The notes beneath the pieces are model-generated. The model had not been told where the DNA came from, ran no database searches, and worked only from the letters and a program-made list of their open reading frames with translations. A program made the position numbers and the translations under genes. From Candidatus Ventricola intestinavium (lineage in GTDB: Bacteria; Bacillota; Clostridia; Christensenellales; Aristaeellaceae): a stretch of 9,670 nucleotides of DNA. The stretch lies in contig DVMG01000256.1 of NCBI GenBank assembly GCA_018715105.1, positions 1 to 9,670 of the forward strand, in the 5' to 3' direction. Below, piece by piece: positions 1 through 7,220 of the stretch (the first letter of the stretch is position 1; each line of letters opens with the position of its first letter).

Positions 1-318
1 GCGGGCAAACCGGTGGAGGTGCACCTGTTTCGCCCCATAAACCGGCAAAAGCGCTTTGAAGGCGAGCTGATCGGCCTGGCGGACGGGCAGATTTCCATCC
101 GCACGCCGGAGGGCGTCCTGTGCTTTGAGCAGAAGGACGTTTCCCTTTGCAAGCCCGTGATCGTCATCACGGAAGAAGATCTCGAGTGGGGCGCAGAGGA
201 GACGGGCGGGCAGGAAGACCCCGGACAGGCAGGCGGAAAAACCGGTCAAAATGAGAGTGTGGAAAAAACGGGCATAAACGAAGAAGATGGGAGAAATCCG
301 GAGGAAGGAGAGGCTTGA
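1..318 (+). CDS. rimP: RimP, ribosome maturation factor (3' part; start lies upstream of the window)
   Basis: The frame is open from base 1 to the TGA at 316-318, giving the last 105 residues. RimP is a cytoplasmic 30S assembly factor. The visible part fits its C-terminal SH3-like (Sm-fold) domain: a V-x-V-H-L-F strand, then 'KRFEGELIGLADG', then an 'ISIRTPEG..CFEQKDVSLCKPVI' strand pattern, as in families where this domain ends with the residues that precede nusA. The domain ends near residue 55 of this fragment. The remaining roughly 50 residues are a low-complexity Glu/Gly/Asn tail that is longer than in typical RimP proteins. The stop is one base before the nusA ATG, and the nusA ribosome binding site lies inside this gene, so the two are probably translationally coupled. 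The call rests on the domain pattern together with position directly upstream of nusA. The N-terminal domain cannot be seen. Confidence 0.88.
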   Translation, partial: AGKPVEVHLFRPINRQKRFEGELIGLADGQISIRTPEGVLCFEQKDVSLCKPVIVITEEDLEWGAEETGGQEDPGQAGGKTGQNESVEKTGINEEDGRNPEEGEA

Positions 319-319
319 A

Positions 320-1477
320 ATGATTGACAAGAATGAAAACAAAGAGATGATTGAGGCGGTGGCGCTCCTGGCCAAGGAAAAAAACATCAGCAAGGAAGTG
401 CTCTTTTCCGCCATTGAGGAGGCACTGAAAAGCGCCTATAAGAATAACTTTAACAAGCAATATGGCGTTGCTCCCTCCAGCGCCAGCGTGCGGGTGGAGC
501 TTGACCGCGTAACGGGCGCGGTGAGGCTTTATGCGCGCAAGACGGTTGTGCAGTGGGTGATTGACGACGCGGGTGAAATTTCCATTGAGGATGCGCAGAA
601 GATTCAGCCCAGTTATCAGGAAGACGACATCGTCGAGGTGGAGGTGACGCCCAACAACTTCCGCCGTGTGGCCGCGCAGACCGCCAAGCAGGTGATCGTT
701 CAGAAGATCCGGGAGGCCGAGCGGGGCAAGGTTTACGACGATTTCATCGAGAAGGAAAACGAGATCCTCACCGCGATCGTCCACAGCGTCGATCCGGAGA
801 CGCGGGATGTCTACGTGGAGCTTGGAAAGACGGAGGGCGTGCTGGAGCCTGCGCAGCAGATGGCCGCGGATGTTTATGCACCAGGCGAGCGCTTTAAGGT
901 CTATGTGCTGGAAGTCGTGGCGGACCGCCGCCTGGCGCGGCCGGGCGCCAAGCATGGCCCGCAGGTCAGCGTCTCGCGCATCCATCCGGGGCTTGTCAAG
1001 CGCCTGTTTGAGCTGGAAGTGCCGGAAATCCAGAGCGGCGTCGTGCAGATCAAATCCATCGCGCGTGAGGCAGGATCCCGCACGAAGATGGCGGTGCATT
1101 CCGCCGATCCGATGATCGATCCGGTCGGCTCGTGCGTGGGCCCGCGCGGCCAGCGTGTTGAGCGCGTGGTCACAGAGCTTCGCGGAGAGAAGATCGACAT
1201 CATCAAATGGTCATCCGATCCGGCGGAGTTTGTGGCGAACGCGCTGAATCCGGCGCACGTGATTAATGTGTTTGTCTCCGATAAGGAAAAAGCCTGCCGC
1301 GTGGTGGTGCCGGACAACCAGCTGTCGCTGGCCATCGGCAAAGAAGGGCAGAATGCGCGTCTCGCCGCCAGGCTGACGGGATGGAAGATCGATATCAAGA
1401 GCCAGACGCAGATCGACGCGGAGATCGCCAGCGGCGAATTCTCCGAGGAACCTGAAAGCGAAGAGCCTGAGATTTGA
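320..1477 (+). CDS. nusA: NusA, transcription termination/antitermination factor
   Basis: This 385-residue protein binds RNA polymerase and nascent RNA and modulates pausing, termination and antitermination. The N-terminal polymerase-binding domain covers about residues 1-125 ('MIEAVALLAKEKNISKEVLF', 'AIEEALKSAYK'). An S1 domain follows (about 130-215), then two KH domains. KH1 carries GPRGQR at 274-279, and KH2 carries IGKEGQNARLA starting at 339. There are no C-terminal acidic repeats, which is usual for Gram-positive NusA; the tail is short and Glu-rich. The start is ATG 320, with AAGGAG at 305-310 spaced 9 nt away. An in-frame ATG at 287 would add 11 residues inside rimP and has no comparable ribosome binding site. 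The S1 domain appears to carry an insertion of about nine residues around 200-213, compared with what I recall of Bacillus NusA. It sits between rimP and rnpM, as in most Firmicutes. Confidence 0.97.
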   Translation: MIDKNENKEMIEAVALLAKEKNISKEVLFSAIEEALKSAYKNNFNKQYGVAPSSASVRVELDRVTGAVRLYARKTVVQWVIDDAGEISIEDAQKIQPSYQEDDIVEVEVTPNNFRRVAAQTAKQVIVQKIREAERGKVYDDFIEKENEILTAIVHSVDPETRDVYVELGKTEGVLEPAQQMAADVYAPGERFKVYVLEVVADRRLARPGAKHGPQVSVSRIHPGLVKRLFELEVPEIQSGVVQIKSIAREAGSRTKMAVHSADPMIDPVGSCVGPRGQRVERVVTELRGEKIDIIKWSSDPAEFVANALNPAHVINVFVSDKEKACRVVVPDNQLSLAIGKEGQNARLAARLTGWKIDIKSQTQIDAEIASGEFSEEPESEEPEI

Positions 1478-1492
1478 CCGGGGTGATGGCCG

Positions 1493-1759
1493 ATGAAGAC
1501 ACGCAAAATCCCCATGCGCATGTGTGTGGGATGCCGCGAGATGAAGGAGAAGAAATCGCTGCTGCGCATTGTCAAGAATGCGGAGGGAACGGTGAGCTTT
1601 GACCGTGTGGGCAAGGCGCCGGGCCGGGGGGCTTACATCTGCAGGTCAAGGGAATGCCTTGACAAGGCCGTTCGCCAGCGGCAGCTGGAGCGGGCCCTGG
1701 AGACGCGGATTGACGAGGCCCTCTATGCCAGGCTGGCGGAGGAAATCCATGCCGATTGA
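1493..1759 (+). CDS. rnpM: RnpM (YlxR), RNase P modulator / RNA-binding protein
   Basis: A small basic protein of 88 residues in the YlxR (DUF448) family. Seen in the sequence: an N-terminal 'RKIPMRMCVGCRE' with the paired cysteines C11 and C14, a 'LLRIVKN' strand, the family signature GRGAYIC at 44-50, and a further C55. In Bacillus subtilis the homologue was shown to bind RNase P RNA and modulate RNase P activity; a DNA-binding/regulatory role has also been reported for YlxR. The start is ATG 1493, 15 nt after the nusA stop, with the purine-rich GGGGTGA at 1480-1486 as ribosome binding site. The last 11 bases overlap ylxQ. Length and position between nusA and ylxQ are standard for Firmicutes. 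Confidence 0.95.
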   Translation: MKTRKIPMRMCVGCREMKEKKSLLRIVKNAEGTVSFDRVGKAPGRGAYICRSRECLDKAVRQRQLERALETRIDEALYARLAEEIHAD

Positions 1760-2066
1760 AAAGGATGCGTTTTATGCCATGCTGGGCATTGCCATGCGGG
1801 CCGGTGCGCTGGCGCTGGGCGAAAGCGGGGTCAGCAAGGCCATTCAGACGGGCGCGGCACGGTTTGTGCTGGTGGATGCGGATGCATCCGACAACACGAA
1901 AAAAAAGTTTCGTGATTCCTGTGCGTTTTACCATGTGGAGCTTTTTGAAGCACAGGCAGGGCGTCTTGGGCAGGCCGTTGGCCGGCCAGGCCGCATGAGC
2001 GCCGCGGTTGCCGGGGGAACGCTTGGTGAAAAGCTGCTGGCATTGGCGCGGGAAGGCGAAGGATAA
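1749..2066 (+). CDS. ylxQ: YlxQ, L7Ae-family RNA-binding protein
   Basis: A protein of 105 residues with the L7Ae/L30e/S12e/Gadd45 fold. These proteins bind kink-turn RNA; the physiological RNA target of YlxQ is not well settled. Family features visible: 'FYAMLGIAMRAGALALGE' at the N-terminus, 'VSKAIQTGAARFVLVDADASDNTKKKF' (the Ala-Ser-x-Asn-Thr-x-Lys-Lys region, about residues 30-56), a 'CAFYHVELFE' strand, and 'LGQAVGRPGRMSAAV' near the end. The start is ATG 1749 with GGAGGA at 1738-1743 spaced 5 nt away. The frame stays open upstream to 1599, but that part overlaps rnpM and is only an out-of-frame shadow. The 11-nt overlap with rnpM implies coupled translation. The C-terminus ends in a short Gly/Glu tail. 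The family call is firm; the exact role is not. Confidence 0.92.
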   Translation: MPIEKDAFYAMLGIAMRAGALALGESGVSKAIQTGAARFVLVDADASDNTKKKFRDSCAFYHVELFEAQAGRLGQAVGRPGRMSAAVAGGTLGEKLLALAREGEG

Positions 2067-2067
2067 G

Positions 2068-2080
2068 GCGGCCGGGCCGC
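2068..2080 (+). other. Small GC hairpin at the ylxQ-infB junction
   Basis: Just after the ylxQ stop the arms GCGGCC and GGCCGC are separated by one base, so a realistic stem is GCGG/CCGC with a five-base loop. It is followed by a moderately T-rich run (TTTCATTCGGGTTTTCATTT) that is broken by other bases. This could be a weak attenuator or pause/processing site in the 93-bp gap before infB. The stem is too short and the T-run too interrupted to call a terminator. Confidence 0.25.
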
Positions 2081-2159
2081 TTTCATTCGGGTTTTCATTT
2101 GAGGAAGGTAACGACACGACTGAGCGTGATGACGCAATTTGCGGGGGTGCAAGGGCAGA

Positions 2160-4811
2160 ATGTCCAAAATGAAGGTTCAAGATGCAACAAAGGAATTGAG
2201 CCGCAGAGCGGCAAAGCTGCTTGGCGATGTGACGAGCGTGCGCATAGCGGCGGAAAAGACGCTGGCCGAGATGCGCAAGCTGGAGAGCAGCTTTGTCAAG
2301 CAGGAGGAGGCTGAGCGCGAGGAAAAGCGCCGTGAAGAGCAGCAAAAGGCGCTGAGCGCCCAGAGCAAAGCCTGGACGATGCCCGATGATGTGCCCGTGG
2401 CGGAGGAAAAAGCCGAGGAAAAGCCGGCGGATAAGGCCGCGGAGAGCCGGAAGGAGCCCTCTGCGGCGGCCAGGCCCGCGGCCGATGCCAGGCCGGCGCA
2501 GGAGGCAAAGCATGCGCCGGAGGCGAAGCATGCGGAGCGCCCTGCCGCGCGCGCGCCCCAGCCGGGCGCCCAGGCAGGAAGGCCCGCCCAGCGGGAAGGA
2601 GCCGCGCCCCGGCAGGCCCAGGGCCAGCAGCCCCGTCCGGGGAACCCGGCCGCGCGTCCAGGGCAGGGCCGCCCCGCTCAGGGAGCGCCGCGGCCCATGG
2701 GGGCGCAGGGCGGCAATTTTGTGCCGCGCAATGCGCAGGGCGGCCCGCGTCCGTTTGGGCAGGGCGGTTCCCGTCCGGCCGGCGGAGCGGGCGGCAGGCC
2801 GATGAGCGGCAGGCCCGCCGGCGGCAGGGGAAGCAAGGGGCCGGAACTCATGCCGACCGTGGAAAAGGAGCGCGTATCCAACTACGATCCCAACAAGCGC
2901 CAGAGACAGCGCCAGCATGATCCGGAGCGCCAGCCGGTCAAAAACCGCAAACAGCTTGCGCGCGACACGGGCTATGGCATGGAGGACGATGTGGTGCGCG
3001 GGCGCCGTAAGAAGGGCCGCCAGCTTTCCGCACAGCAGAAGATGGCGCCCATCAAGATCGAAACGGCCTATATGACCGCCGAGACCATCACCGTGCGCGA
3101 TCTGACCGAGCGCATCGGCAAGCCGGCAGGCGAGATCATCAAAAAGCTGATGCTGCTGGGCATTATGGCCACCATCAACCAGGAGCTTGATTTTGACACG
3201 GCTTCCCTCGTGGCCTCCGAGTTCGGCGTGACGCTTGAAATGAAGCTTGACAAGACGGCCGAGGATGCGCTTTCCGCCGAAAACGTGGAAGACAATGAAG
3301 AGGATCTGGTCACGCGGCCGCCGGTTGTCACGATCATGGGCCATGTTGACCACGGCAAGACATCCCTGCTTGACTATATCCGCAAGACGAAGGTGACGGC
3401 CGGGGAGGCCGGCGGCATCACGCAGCATATCGGCGCCTATACGGCGAGCGTAGACGGCAGGCAGATCACCTTCCTGGATACGCCGGGCCACGAAGCCTTT
3501 ACCGCCATGCGCGCCCGCGGAACCCAGGCCACGGATATCGCCATTCTCGTGGTCGCGGCGGATGACGGCGTTATGCCGCAGACGGTTGAGTCCATCAATC
3601 ATGCCAAAGCGGCCAAATGCCCGATTATTGTAGCAATCAACAAGATTGATAAACCGGCGGCGGATCCGGACGCCGTTAAGCAGGAGCTTACCCGCTATGA
3701 ACTGGTGCCCGAGGAGTGGGGCGGCGACACGATCATGGTGCCCGTTTCCGCGCACACGGGAGAGGGTATTGACGAGCTGCTTGAAAATGTGCTGCTGCTG
3801 GCGGATGTGCTGGAGCTCAAGGCCAATCCGAACCGCAAGGCTCGCGGCGTCATCATCGAGGCGAAGCTGGATCATTCCCGCGGTGCCGTGGCCACGGCGC
3901 TCGTGCAGAATGGCACGCTGCGCGTGGGGGATATGGTGGTGGCCGGCAACGCGTATGGCCGCGTGCGCGCCATGGTTTCAAGCCGCGGCGAGCGCGTCAA
4001 GCAGGCTCTGCCCTCCACCCCGGTGGAGATCATCGGGTTTGGCGGCGTGCCCGAAGCAGGCGATGAGTTCATGGCCGTGGCCGATGAAAAACTTGCCCGC
4101 CAGGTTGTGGAAGAGCGCGCGGCCAAGGTGCGCGCCTCCATGGTCAAAACCAGTTCGGCTTCTACCCTGGAGGATCTTTACAGCCGCCTGGAGGAGGGCG
4201 AGGTCAAGGATCTGAACATCATCATCAAGGCGGATGTGCAGGGCTCGGTGGAGGCCGTCAAGCAGTCGCTTGAAAAGCTCTCCAACAGCGAGGTGCGTGT
4301 GCGCACGATCCACAGCGGCGTAGGCGCCGTAACGGAAAACGACGTCATGCTCGCGGGGATCGACGGGGCGATCATCATCGGCTTCAATGTGCGGCCGGAC
4401 GCGAAGGCGCGTGAGGCGGCCAACCGCGACGGCATCGATATCCGCTATTACCGCGTCATCTATCAGGCGATTGAGGACGTGGAAAAGGCCATGAAGGGCC
4501 TGCTTGCGCCGGAATTCCGCGAGAATGTGCTCGGCCACGCCGAGGTGCGCAATGTGTTCAAAATCACGAATGTGGGCATCGTTGCGGGCTGCTATGTGAC
4601 GGACGGCCTGCTTCAGCGCAATGCGCAGGTGCGTCTGCTGCGCGACAACGTGGTCGTCTACGAGGGAAAACTTTCCTCCCTGCAGCGCTTTAAGGACGCG
4701 GTTAAAGAGGTTAAGGACGGCTATGAGTGCGGCGTCTGCCTGGAAAATTACACCGACATCAAGGAAGGCGATATCATCGAGTGCTTCGTGATGGAGGAAA
4801 TCGCCAGGTAA
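2160..4811 (+). CDS. infB: Translation initiation factor IF-2
   Basis: This 883-residue GTPase brings fMet-tRNA to the 30S P-site and promotes subunit joining. Layout: a lysine/glutamate-rich N-terminus with coiled-coil character (about 1-75), a long Ala/Pro/Gly/Arg/Gln-rich linker (about 85-230), a second IF2_N-type domain ('ITVRDLTERIGKPAGEIIKKLMLLGIMATINQELD', about 315-350), then the GTPase domain. G1 is GHVDHGKT at 394-401, G3 DTPGHE at 440-445, G4 NKID at 494-497, G5 'SAHTGEG' at 530-536. The C-terminal domains II, III and IV are complete, ending 'EGDIIECFVMEEIAR'. Start chosen: ATG 2160, giving 'MSKMKVQDATKEL', with GGGGGTG (2143-2149) and AAGGG (2151-2155) upstream. An in-frame TTG at 2139 and ATG 2169 are possible but less likely. 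Bacillus-type operons have ylxP next; here a 110-bp gap leads directly to rbfA. Confidence 0.97.
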   Translation: MSKMKVQDATKELSRRAAKLLGDVTSVRIAAEKTLAEMRKLESSFVKQEEAEREEKRREEQQKALSAQSKAWTMPDDVPVAEEKAEEKPADKAAESRKEPSAAARPAADARPAQEAKHAPEAKHAERPAARAPQPGAQAGRPAQREGAAPRQAQGQQPRPGNPAARPGQGRPAQGAPRPMGAQGGNFVPRNAQGGPRPFGQGGSRPAGGAGGRPMSGRPAGGRGSKGPELMPTVEKERVSNYDPNKRQRQRQHDPERQPVKNRKQLARDTGYGMEDDVVRGRRKKGRQLSAQQKMAPIKIETAYMTAETITVRDLTERIGKPAGEIIKKLMLLGIMATINQELDFDTASLVASEFGVTLEMKLDKTAEDALSAENVEDNEEDLVTRPPVVTIMGHVDHGKTSLLDYIRKTKVTAGEAGGITQHIGAYTASVDGRQITFLDTPGHEAFTAMRARGTQATDIAILVVAADDGVMPQTVESINHAKAAKCPIIVAINKIDKPAADPDAVKQELTRYELVPEEWGGDTIMVPVSAHTGEGIDELLENVLLLADVLELKANPNRKARGVIIEAKLDHSRGAVATALVQNGTLRVGDMVVAGNAYGRVRAMVSSRGERVKQALPSTPVEIIGFGGVPEAGDEFMAVADEKLARQVVEERAAKVRASMVKTSSASTLEDLYSRLEEGEVKDLNIIIKADVQGSVEAVKQSLEKLSNSEVRVRTIHSGVGAVTENDVMLAGIDGAIIIGFNVRPDAKAREAANRDGIDIRYYRVIYQAIEDVEKAMKGLLAPEFRENVLGHAEVRNVFKITNVGIVAGCYVTDGLLQRNAQVRLLRDNVVVYEGKLSSLQRFKDAVKEVKDGYECGVCLENYTDIKEGDIIECFVMEEIAR
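2705..2767 (+). repeat. Short in-frame repeats in the IF2 linker
   Basis: The nonamer GCAGGGCGG occurs three times, at 2705-2713, 2735-2743 and 2759-2767 (spacings 30 and 24, both multiples of three). It encodes the repeated tetrapeptide Ala/Gly-Gln-Gly-Gly within the disordered linker. Upstream, near 2502-2540, a near-duplicate of 'EAKHA' also occurs in tandem. This looks like slippage-driven low-complexity sequence of a kind common in IF2 linkers. Confidence 0.55.
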
Positions 4812-4815
4812 GCGC

Positions 4816-4829
4816 GCGGCGCTCGCCGC
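4816..4829 (+). other. Hairpin directly after the infB stop
   Basis: Arms GCGGC (4816-4820) and GCCGC (4825-4829) flank a four-base GCTC loop, starting five bases after the infB TAA. No T-run follows, so it is not an intrinsic terminator. It may help shield the infB mRNA end, or it may just reflect GC-rich sequence. Confidence 0.35.
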
Positions 4830-4864
4830 CCACACTGTAAAGGAAACAGGACGGCGCGCATCGC

Positions 4865-4895
4865 CCCGGCGGAGAAAACGCCATTCTCCGCCGGG
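4865..4895 (+). other. Strong 12-bp hairpin upstream of rbfA
   Basis: A perfect inverted repeat: CCCGGCGGAGAA at 4865-4876 and TTCTCCGCCGGG at 4884-4895, with a seven-base loop AACGCCA. The downstream sequence is GC-rich (CGGCGCGGGCGC) with no T-run, and the reverse strand has none either, so a Rho-independent terminator is not supported. It ends 26 nt before the rbfA start codon and 15 nt before its ribosome binding site. It could be an RNA processing/stability element or a translational control structure between infB and rbfA. Confidence 0.65.
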
Positions 4896-4921
4896 CGGCG
4901 CGGGCGCAGCGAGGTGGCAAA

Positions 4922-5314
4922 GTGGCAACTCAGCAATTTGAGAGAACCGACCGCATTGCGTCGGAAATCATGCGGGAGGTGGAACGGATCATCCGCGAGG
5001 ATGTCTCCGATCCGAGAACCGAGTGCATGTTTTCCATCACGCATGTGGAGGTGACGCGGGATCTTCGCTATGCGAAGGTTCATGTGAGCATTTATGAGGA
5101 GGACAGGCGTGCGCCGATGATGAAGGCGCTGAAAAGCGCAGCGGGCTTTATCCGCCATCATGTGGGGCAGCGCGTGAAGCTGCGTTATACGCCTGAGCTT
5201 CTTTTTGAACTGGATACGACGATTGAATACGGCGTGCACATTGCAAGCCTGATCAATCAGGTAAGGAAAACGGAGGAAAGACAAGCCGATGATTCCGATG
5301 GTTCAGGTAAGTGA
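4922..5314 (+). CDS. rbfA: Ribosome-binding factor A
   Basis: RbfA (130 residues) is a single KH-type domain protein that binds the immature 30S subunit near the 5' end of 16S rRNA and supports late 30S maturation and cold growth. Seen: 'RTDRIASEIMREVERIIREDVSDPR' at the N-terminus, 'SITHVEVTRDLRYAKVHVSIYEE' (the conserved central strand region), 'ALKSAAGFIRHHVGQRVKLRYTPELLFELDTTIEYGVHIASLI'. The last stretch matches the typical R-Y-x-P-x-L-x-F-x-x-D family ending. The start is GTG 4922, preceded by GAGGTG at 4911-4916; the next in-frame ATG (4970) would remove the first helix. The protein ends in a short acidic tail (residues 119-130) and its coding sequence overlaps nrnA by 26 nt. The strong hairpin at 4865-4895 lies in its leader. 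Confidence 0.95.
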   Translation: MATQQFERTDRIASEIMREVERIIREDVSDPRTECMFSITHVEVTRDLRYAKVHVSIYEEDRRAPMMKALKSAAGFIRHHVGQRVKLRYTPELLFELDTTIEYGVHIASLINQVRKTEERQADDSDGSGK

Positions 5315-6269
5315 AGAATGGCTTGGTCTGGCGGGCAAGGCAAAGCGCATGGCGATCATCGCCCACATCTCCCCGGATGGGGATACGCTGGGCGCGTCGC
5401 TTGCGTTGCGCCTTGCTTTTTTGTCCATGGGCGTGGAGGTGGATGTGATCTGCGACGGCGATGTGCCGGCTTCCCTGCGCTTTTTGCCGGGGGCGGAATG
5501 TTTCCTGCATCCCGAAGATGCGGCGGGAGGCTATGACACCGCGCTGGCCGCCGATGTGAGCGACAGAACCCTGCTGGGCAAATCCGAAGCGGTGTTTGAT
5601 GGCGCAAAGACGCGCCTTGTGATTGACCACCATGCGACCAATCCGGCGTATGGGGACGCAAACTTTATCCGCAGGGGGGAATCCGCCTGCTGCCTGCTGG
5701 CCTATGAGGCCATTGAGGCGCTGGGTGTTGCGCTCACGCGGGAGATGGGCATCTGCCTTTTGACGGGGATGTCTACGGACACGGGACACTTTCAATATCC
5801 GGCTACGTCGCCCGCAACGCTGATGGCGGCAGGCAGGCTTCTTGCGCTGGGGGTCGATATCTCGCTGCTCACGCGCAGGCTGTATCGCACGCAGCCGGTG
5901 AATCGGGTGCACCTGACCCGCATTGCCTATGAGCGGATGCGCTTTCTGTTTAACGGGCAGGTGGGGGTCATTTCCATCACCCGAAAGGATTTTGAGGAAA
6001 CGGGCTGTGCATTCAGCCAGGTGGACGGCCTCGTGAACCACGCGCTGGAGGTGGAGGGCGTGCGCATGGCGGTGCTGGCATCGGAAAGGGATTCGGGCAT
6101 CAAAATGTCGCTTCGCGCCGTGGAGCCGGACACCGTGGATGACGTCGCCCTGCTTTTCGGGGGCGGAGGCCACGCGCAGGCGGCTGGCTGCACGATTCAC
6201 GCGCCGCTTGACGAGGCGCTTGATCAGGTGCTCGCGGTGATCGCGCGCAAATTGGAGGATCCGGCATGA
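5289..6269 (+). CDS. nrnA: NrnA, DHH/DHHA1 oligoribonuclease (nanoRNase) / pAp phosphatase
   Basis: This 326-residue cytoplasmic enzyme degrades 2-5-nt oligoribonucleotides to mononucleotides; family members often also dephosphorylate 3'-phosphoadenosine 5'-phosphate. The metal-binding DHH domain is intact: H26-x3-D30-x-D32 ('AHISPDGDTLGA'), D89 in 'AADVSD', the DHH triad at 113-115, and D164 in 'GMSTDTGHF'. The C-terminal DHHA1 substrate-binding domain carries GGGGHAQAAG at 291-300. Start ATG 5289 lies inside rbfA. Its best ribosome binding site is GGAGG at 5272-5276, a rather long 12-nt spacing, so coupling to rbfA translation is likely. It ends in an ATGA overlap with truB. The rbfA-nrnA-truB order is common in Clostridia. 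The family call is secure; the balance between oligoribonuclease and pAp activity cannot be read from the sequence. Confidence 0.93.
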   Translation: MIPMVQVSEEWLGLAGKAKRMAIIAHISPDGDTLGASLALRLAFLSMGVEVDVICDGDVPASLRFLPGAECFLHPEDAAGGYDTALAADVSDRTLLGKSEAVFDGAKTRLVIDHHATNPAYGDANFIRRGESACCLLAYEAIEALGVALTREMGICLLTGMSTDTGHFQYPATSPATLMAAGRLLALGVDISLLTRRLYRTQPVNRVHLTRIAYERMRFLFNGQVGVISITRKDFEETGCAFSQVDGLVNHALEVEGVRMAVLASERDSGIKMSLRAVEPDTVDDVALLFGGGGHAQAAGCTIHAPLDEALDQVLAVIARKLEDPA

Positions 6270-7144
6270 ATGGGTTCCTTTGCGTGCTCAAGCCGCCGGG
6301 CATGACCTCCAGCGATGTGGTGGTGCGCGTGCGCCGCAGGCTGCCGGCTCGTGAAAAGGTGGGGCATGCAGGCACGCTTGATCCGGAGGCGGCCGGCGTG
6401 CTCCCGCTGATGGTGGGCAAAGCGGCGCGCCTGTTTGACTACATGGTCGAAAAAGAGAAGACCTATGTCGCCCAGCTGAAGCCGGGGTATCGAACGGATA
6501 CGCAGGATTCCCATGGCAAAATCACAGGTGGAGACGGGCGGCGCACAGACAGGGCGTCGCTTGAGGCCGTGCTGCCCCGGTTTATCGGAGAGATTGAGCA
6601 GGTGCCGCCCATGTTTTCCGCACTTAAGCGGGATGGAAAGAAGCTGTGTGATCTGGCCCGCCAGGGAGTCGATGTGGATGTGAAGCCGCGTCCCACGCAG
6701 GTGCACGCCATTGACGTGCTGCATGAGGAAGAGGACGGCAGCTTTTTGCTGGAAATCCGCTGCGGACGGGGAACCTATATCCGGACGCTTTGCCATGACA
6801 TCGGGCTGGCATTGGGGTGCACGGCGCACATGGGCATGCTGTTGCGCACACGCAGCGGCACATTCACCCTGGATGATGCGCATACGATCGAGGAAATCGA
6901 CTCTTCGCAGGACATGGCTTCCCTGCTCGTGCCGATGGACAGACCGCTTGAACACCTGCCGAGCGTCCATGTGGATCCGGCGGCGGAGCGCTTTGTGCGC
7001 AATGGGAATGCGCTGAACCGGCGGGAGATTTCCGGCAGTCCGGCGCAGGGAGAGCCGGTGCGGCTGTATCTGAATGCGCAGTTTTGCGGCATCGGCCGGA
7101 TGAAGGGCGAGACGCTTCGGTTTGACGCCATGCTTCTTGACTGA
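6266..7144 (+). CDS. truB: tRNA pseudouridine(55) synthase TruB
   Basis: TruB (292 residues) converts U55 to pseudouridine in the T-loop of almost all tRNAs and also acts as a tRNA chaperone. The catalytic motif GHAGTLDPEAAGVLP is present with the nucleophile Asp39. Other family blocks are 'GFLCVLKPPGMTSSDVV' at the N-terminus, 'EKEKTYVAQLKPGYRTDTQDSHGKI' (about 66-90), 'QVPPMFSALKRDGKKLCDLARQG' (about 112-134) and GRGTYIR at 167-173. The C-terminus (about 230-292) is short and weakly conserved, as in Gram-positive TruB. The start ATG 6266 overlaps the nrnA stop (ATGA), with GGAGG at 6253-6257 spaced 8 nt away. It is followed by a 121-bp gap before ribF. Confidence 0.96.
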   Translation: MNGFLCVLKPPGMTSSDVVVRVRRRLPAREKVGHAGTLDPEAAGVLPLMVGKAARLFDYMVEKEKTYVAQLKPGYRTDTQDSHGKITGGDGRRTDRASLEAVLPRFIGEIEQVPPMFSALKRDGKKLCDLARQGVDVDVKPRPTQVHAIDVLHEEEDGSFLLEIRCGRGTYIRTLCHDIGLALGCTAHMGMLLRTRSGTFTLDDAHTIEEIDSSQDMASLLVPMDRPLEHLPSVHVDPAAERFVRNGNALNRREISGSPAQGEPVRLYLNAQFCGIGRMKGETLRFDAMLLD

Positions 7145-7220
7145 CCGGCAGGACGCCTTTTTCCACGCAGAGCGGGTGCCGTTTCCCTTTTTCTGTTGCC
7201 ATGAAGGAGGGGCCGGCGGA

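Noticed and set aside
287..319. Earlier in-frame ATG for nusA at 287
   Set aside because: It would extend NusA 11 residues into rimP without a good SD, whereas ATG 320 has AAGGAG at ideal spacing and a typical NusA N-terminus.
167..1099. 310-codon minus-strand frame opposite nusA, with similar antisense frames at 3978-4928, 5253-6200, 6224-7408 and 8658-9629
   Set aside because: All are antisense shadows of the plus-strand genes, with no recognisable domains and no supporting ribosome binding sites seen.
2139..2159. TTG 2139 as the infB start
   Set aside because: It adds seven residues unlike any IF2 N-terminus and uses a rare start codon; ATG 2160 has purine-rich sequence directly upstream.
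1572..3875. 767-codon open frame on the minus strand opposite ylxR, ylxQ and infB
   Set aside because: It is antisense to well-supported genes. The long frame follows from GC-rich codon use, and its translation is low-complexity Arg/Leu/His with no family features.
7146..7190. Possible terminator between truB and ribF (CGGCA 7146-7150 with TGCCG 7177-7181, then a T-rich stretch)
   Set aside because: The stem is interrupted by an internal loop, the loop is large, and the T-tract is broken by C residues, so the structure is weak.
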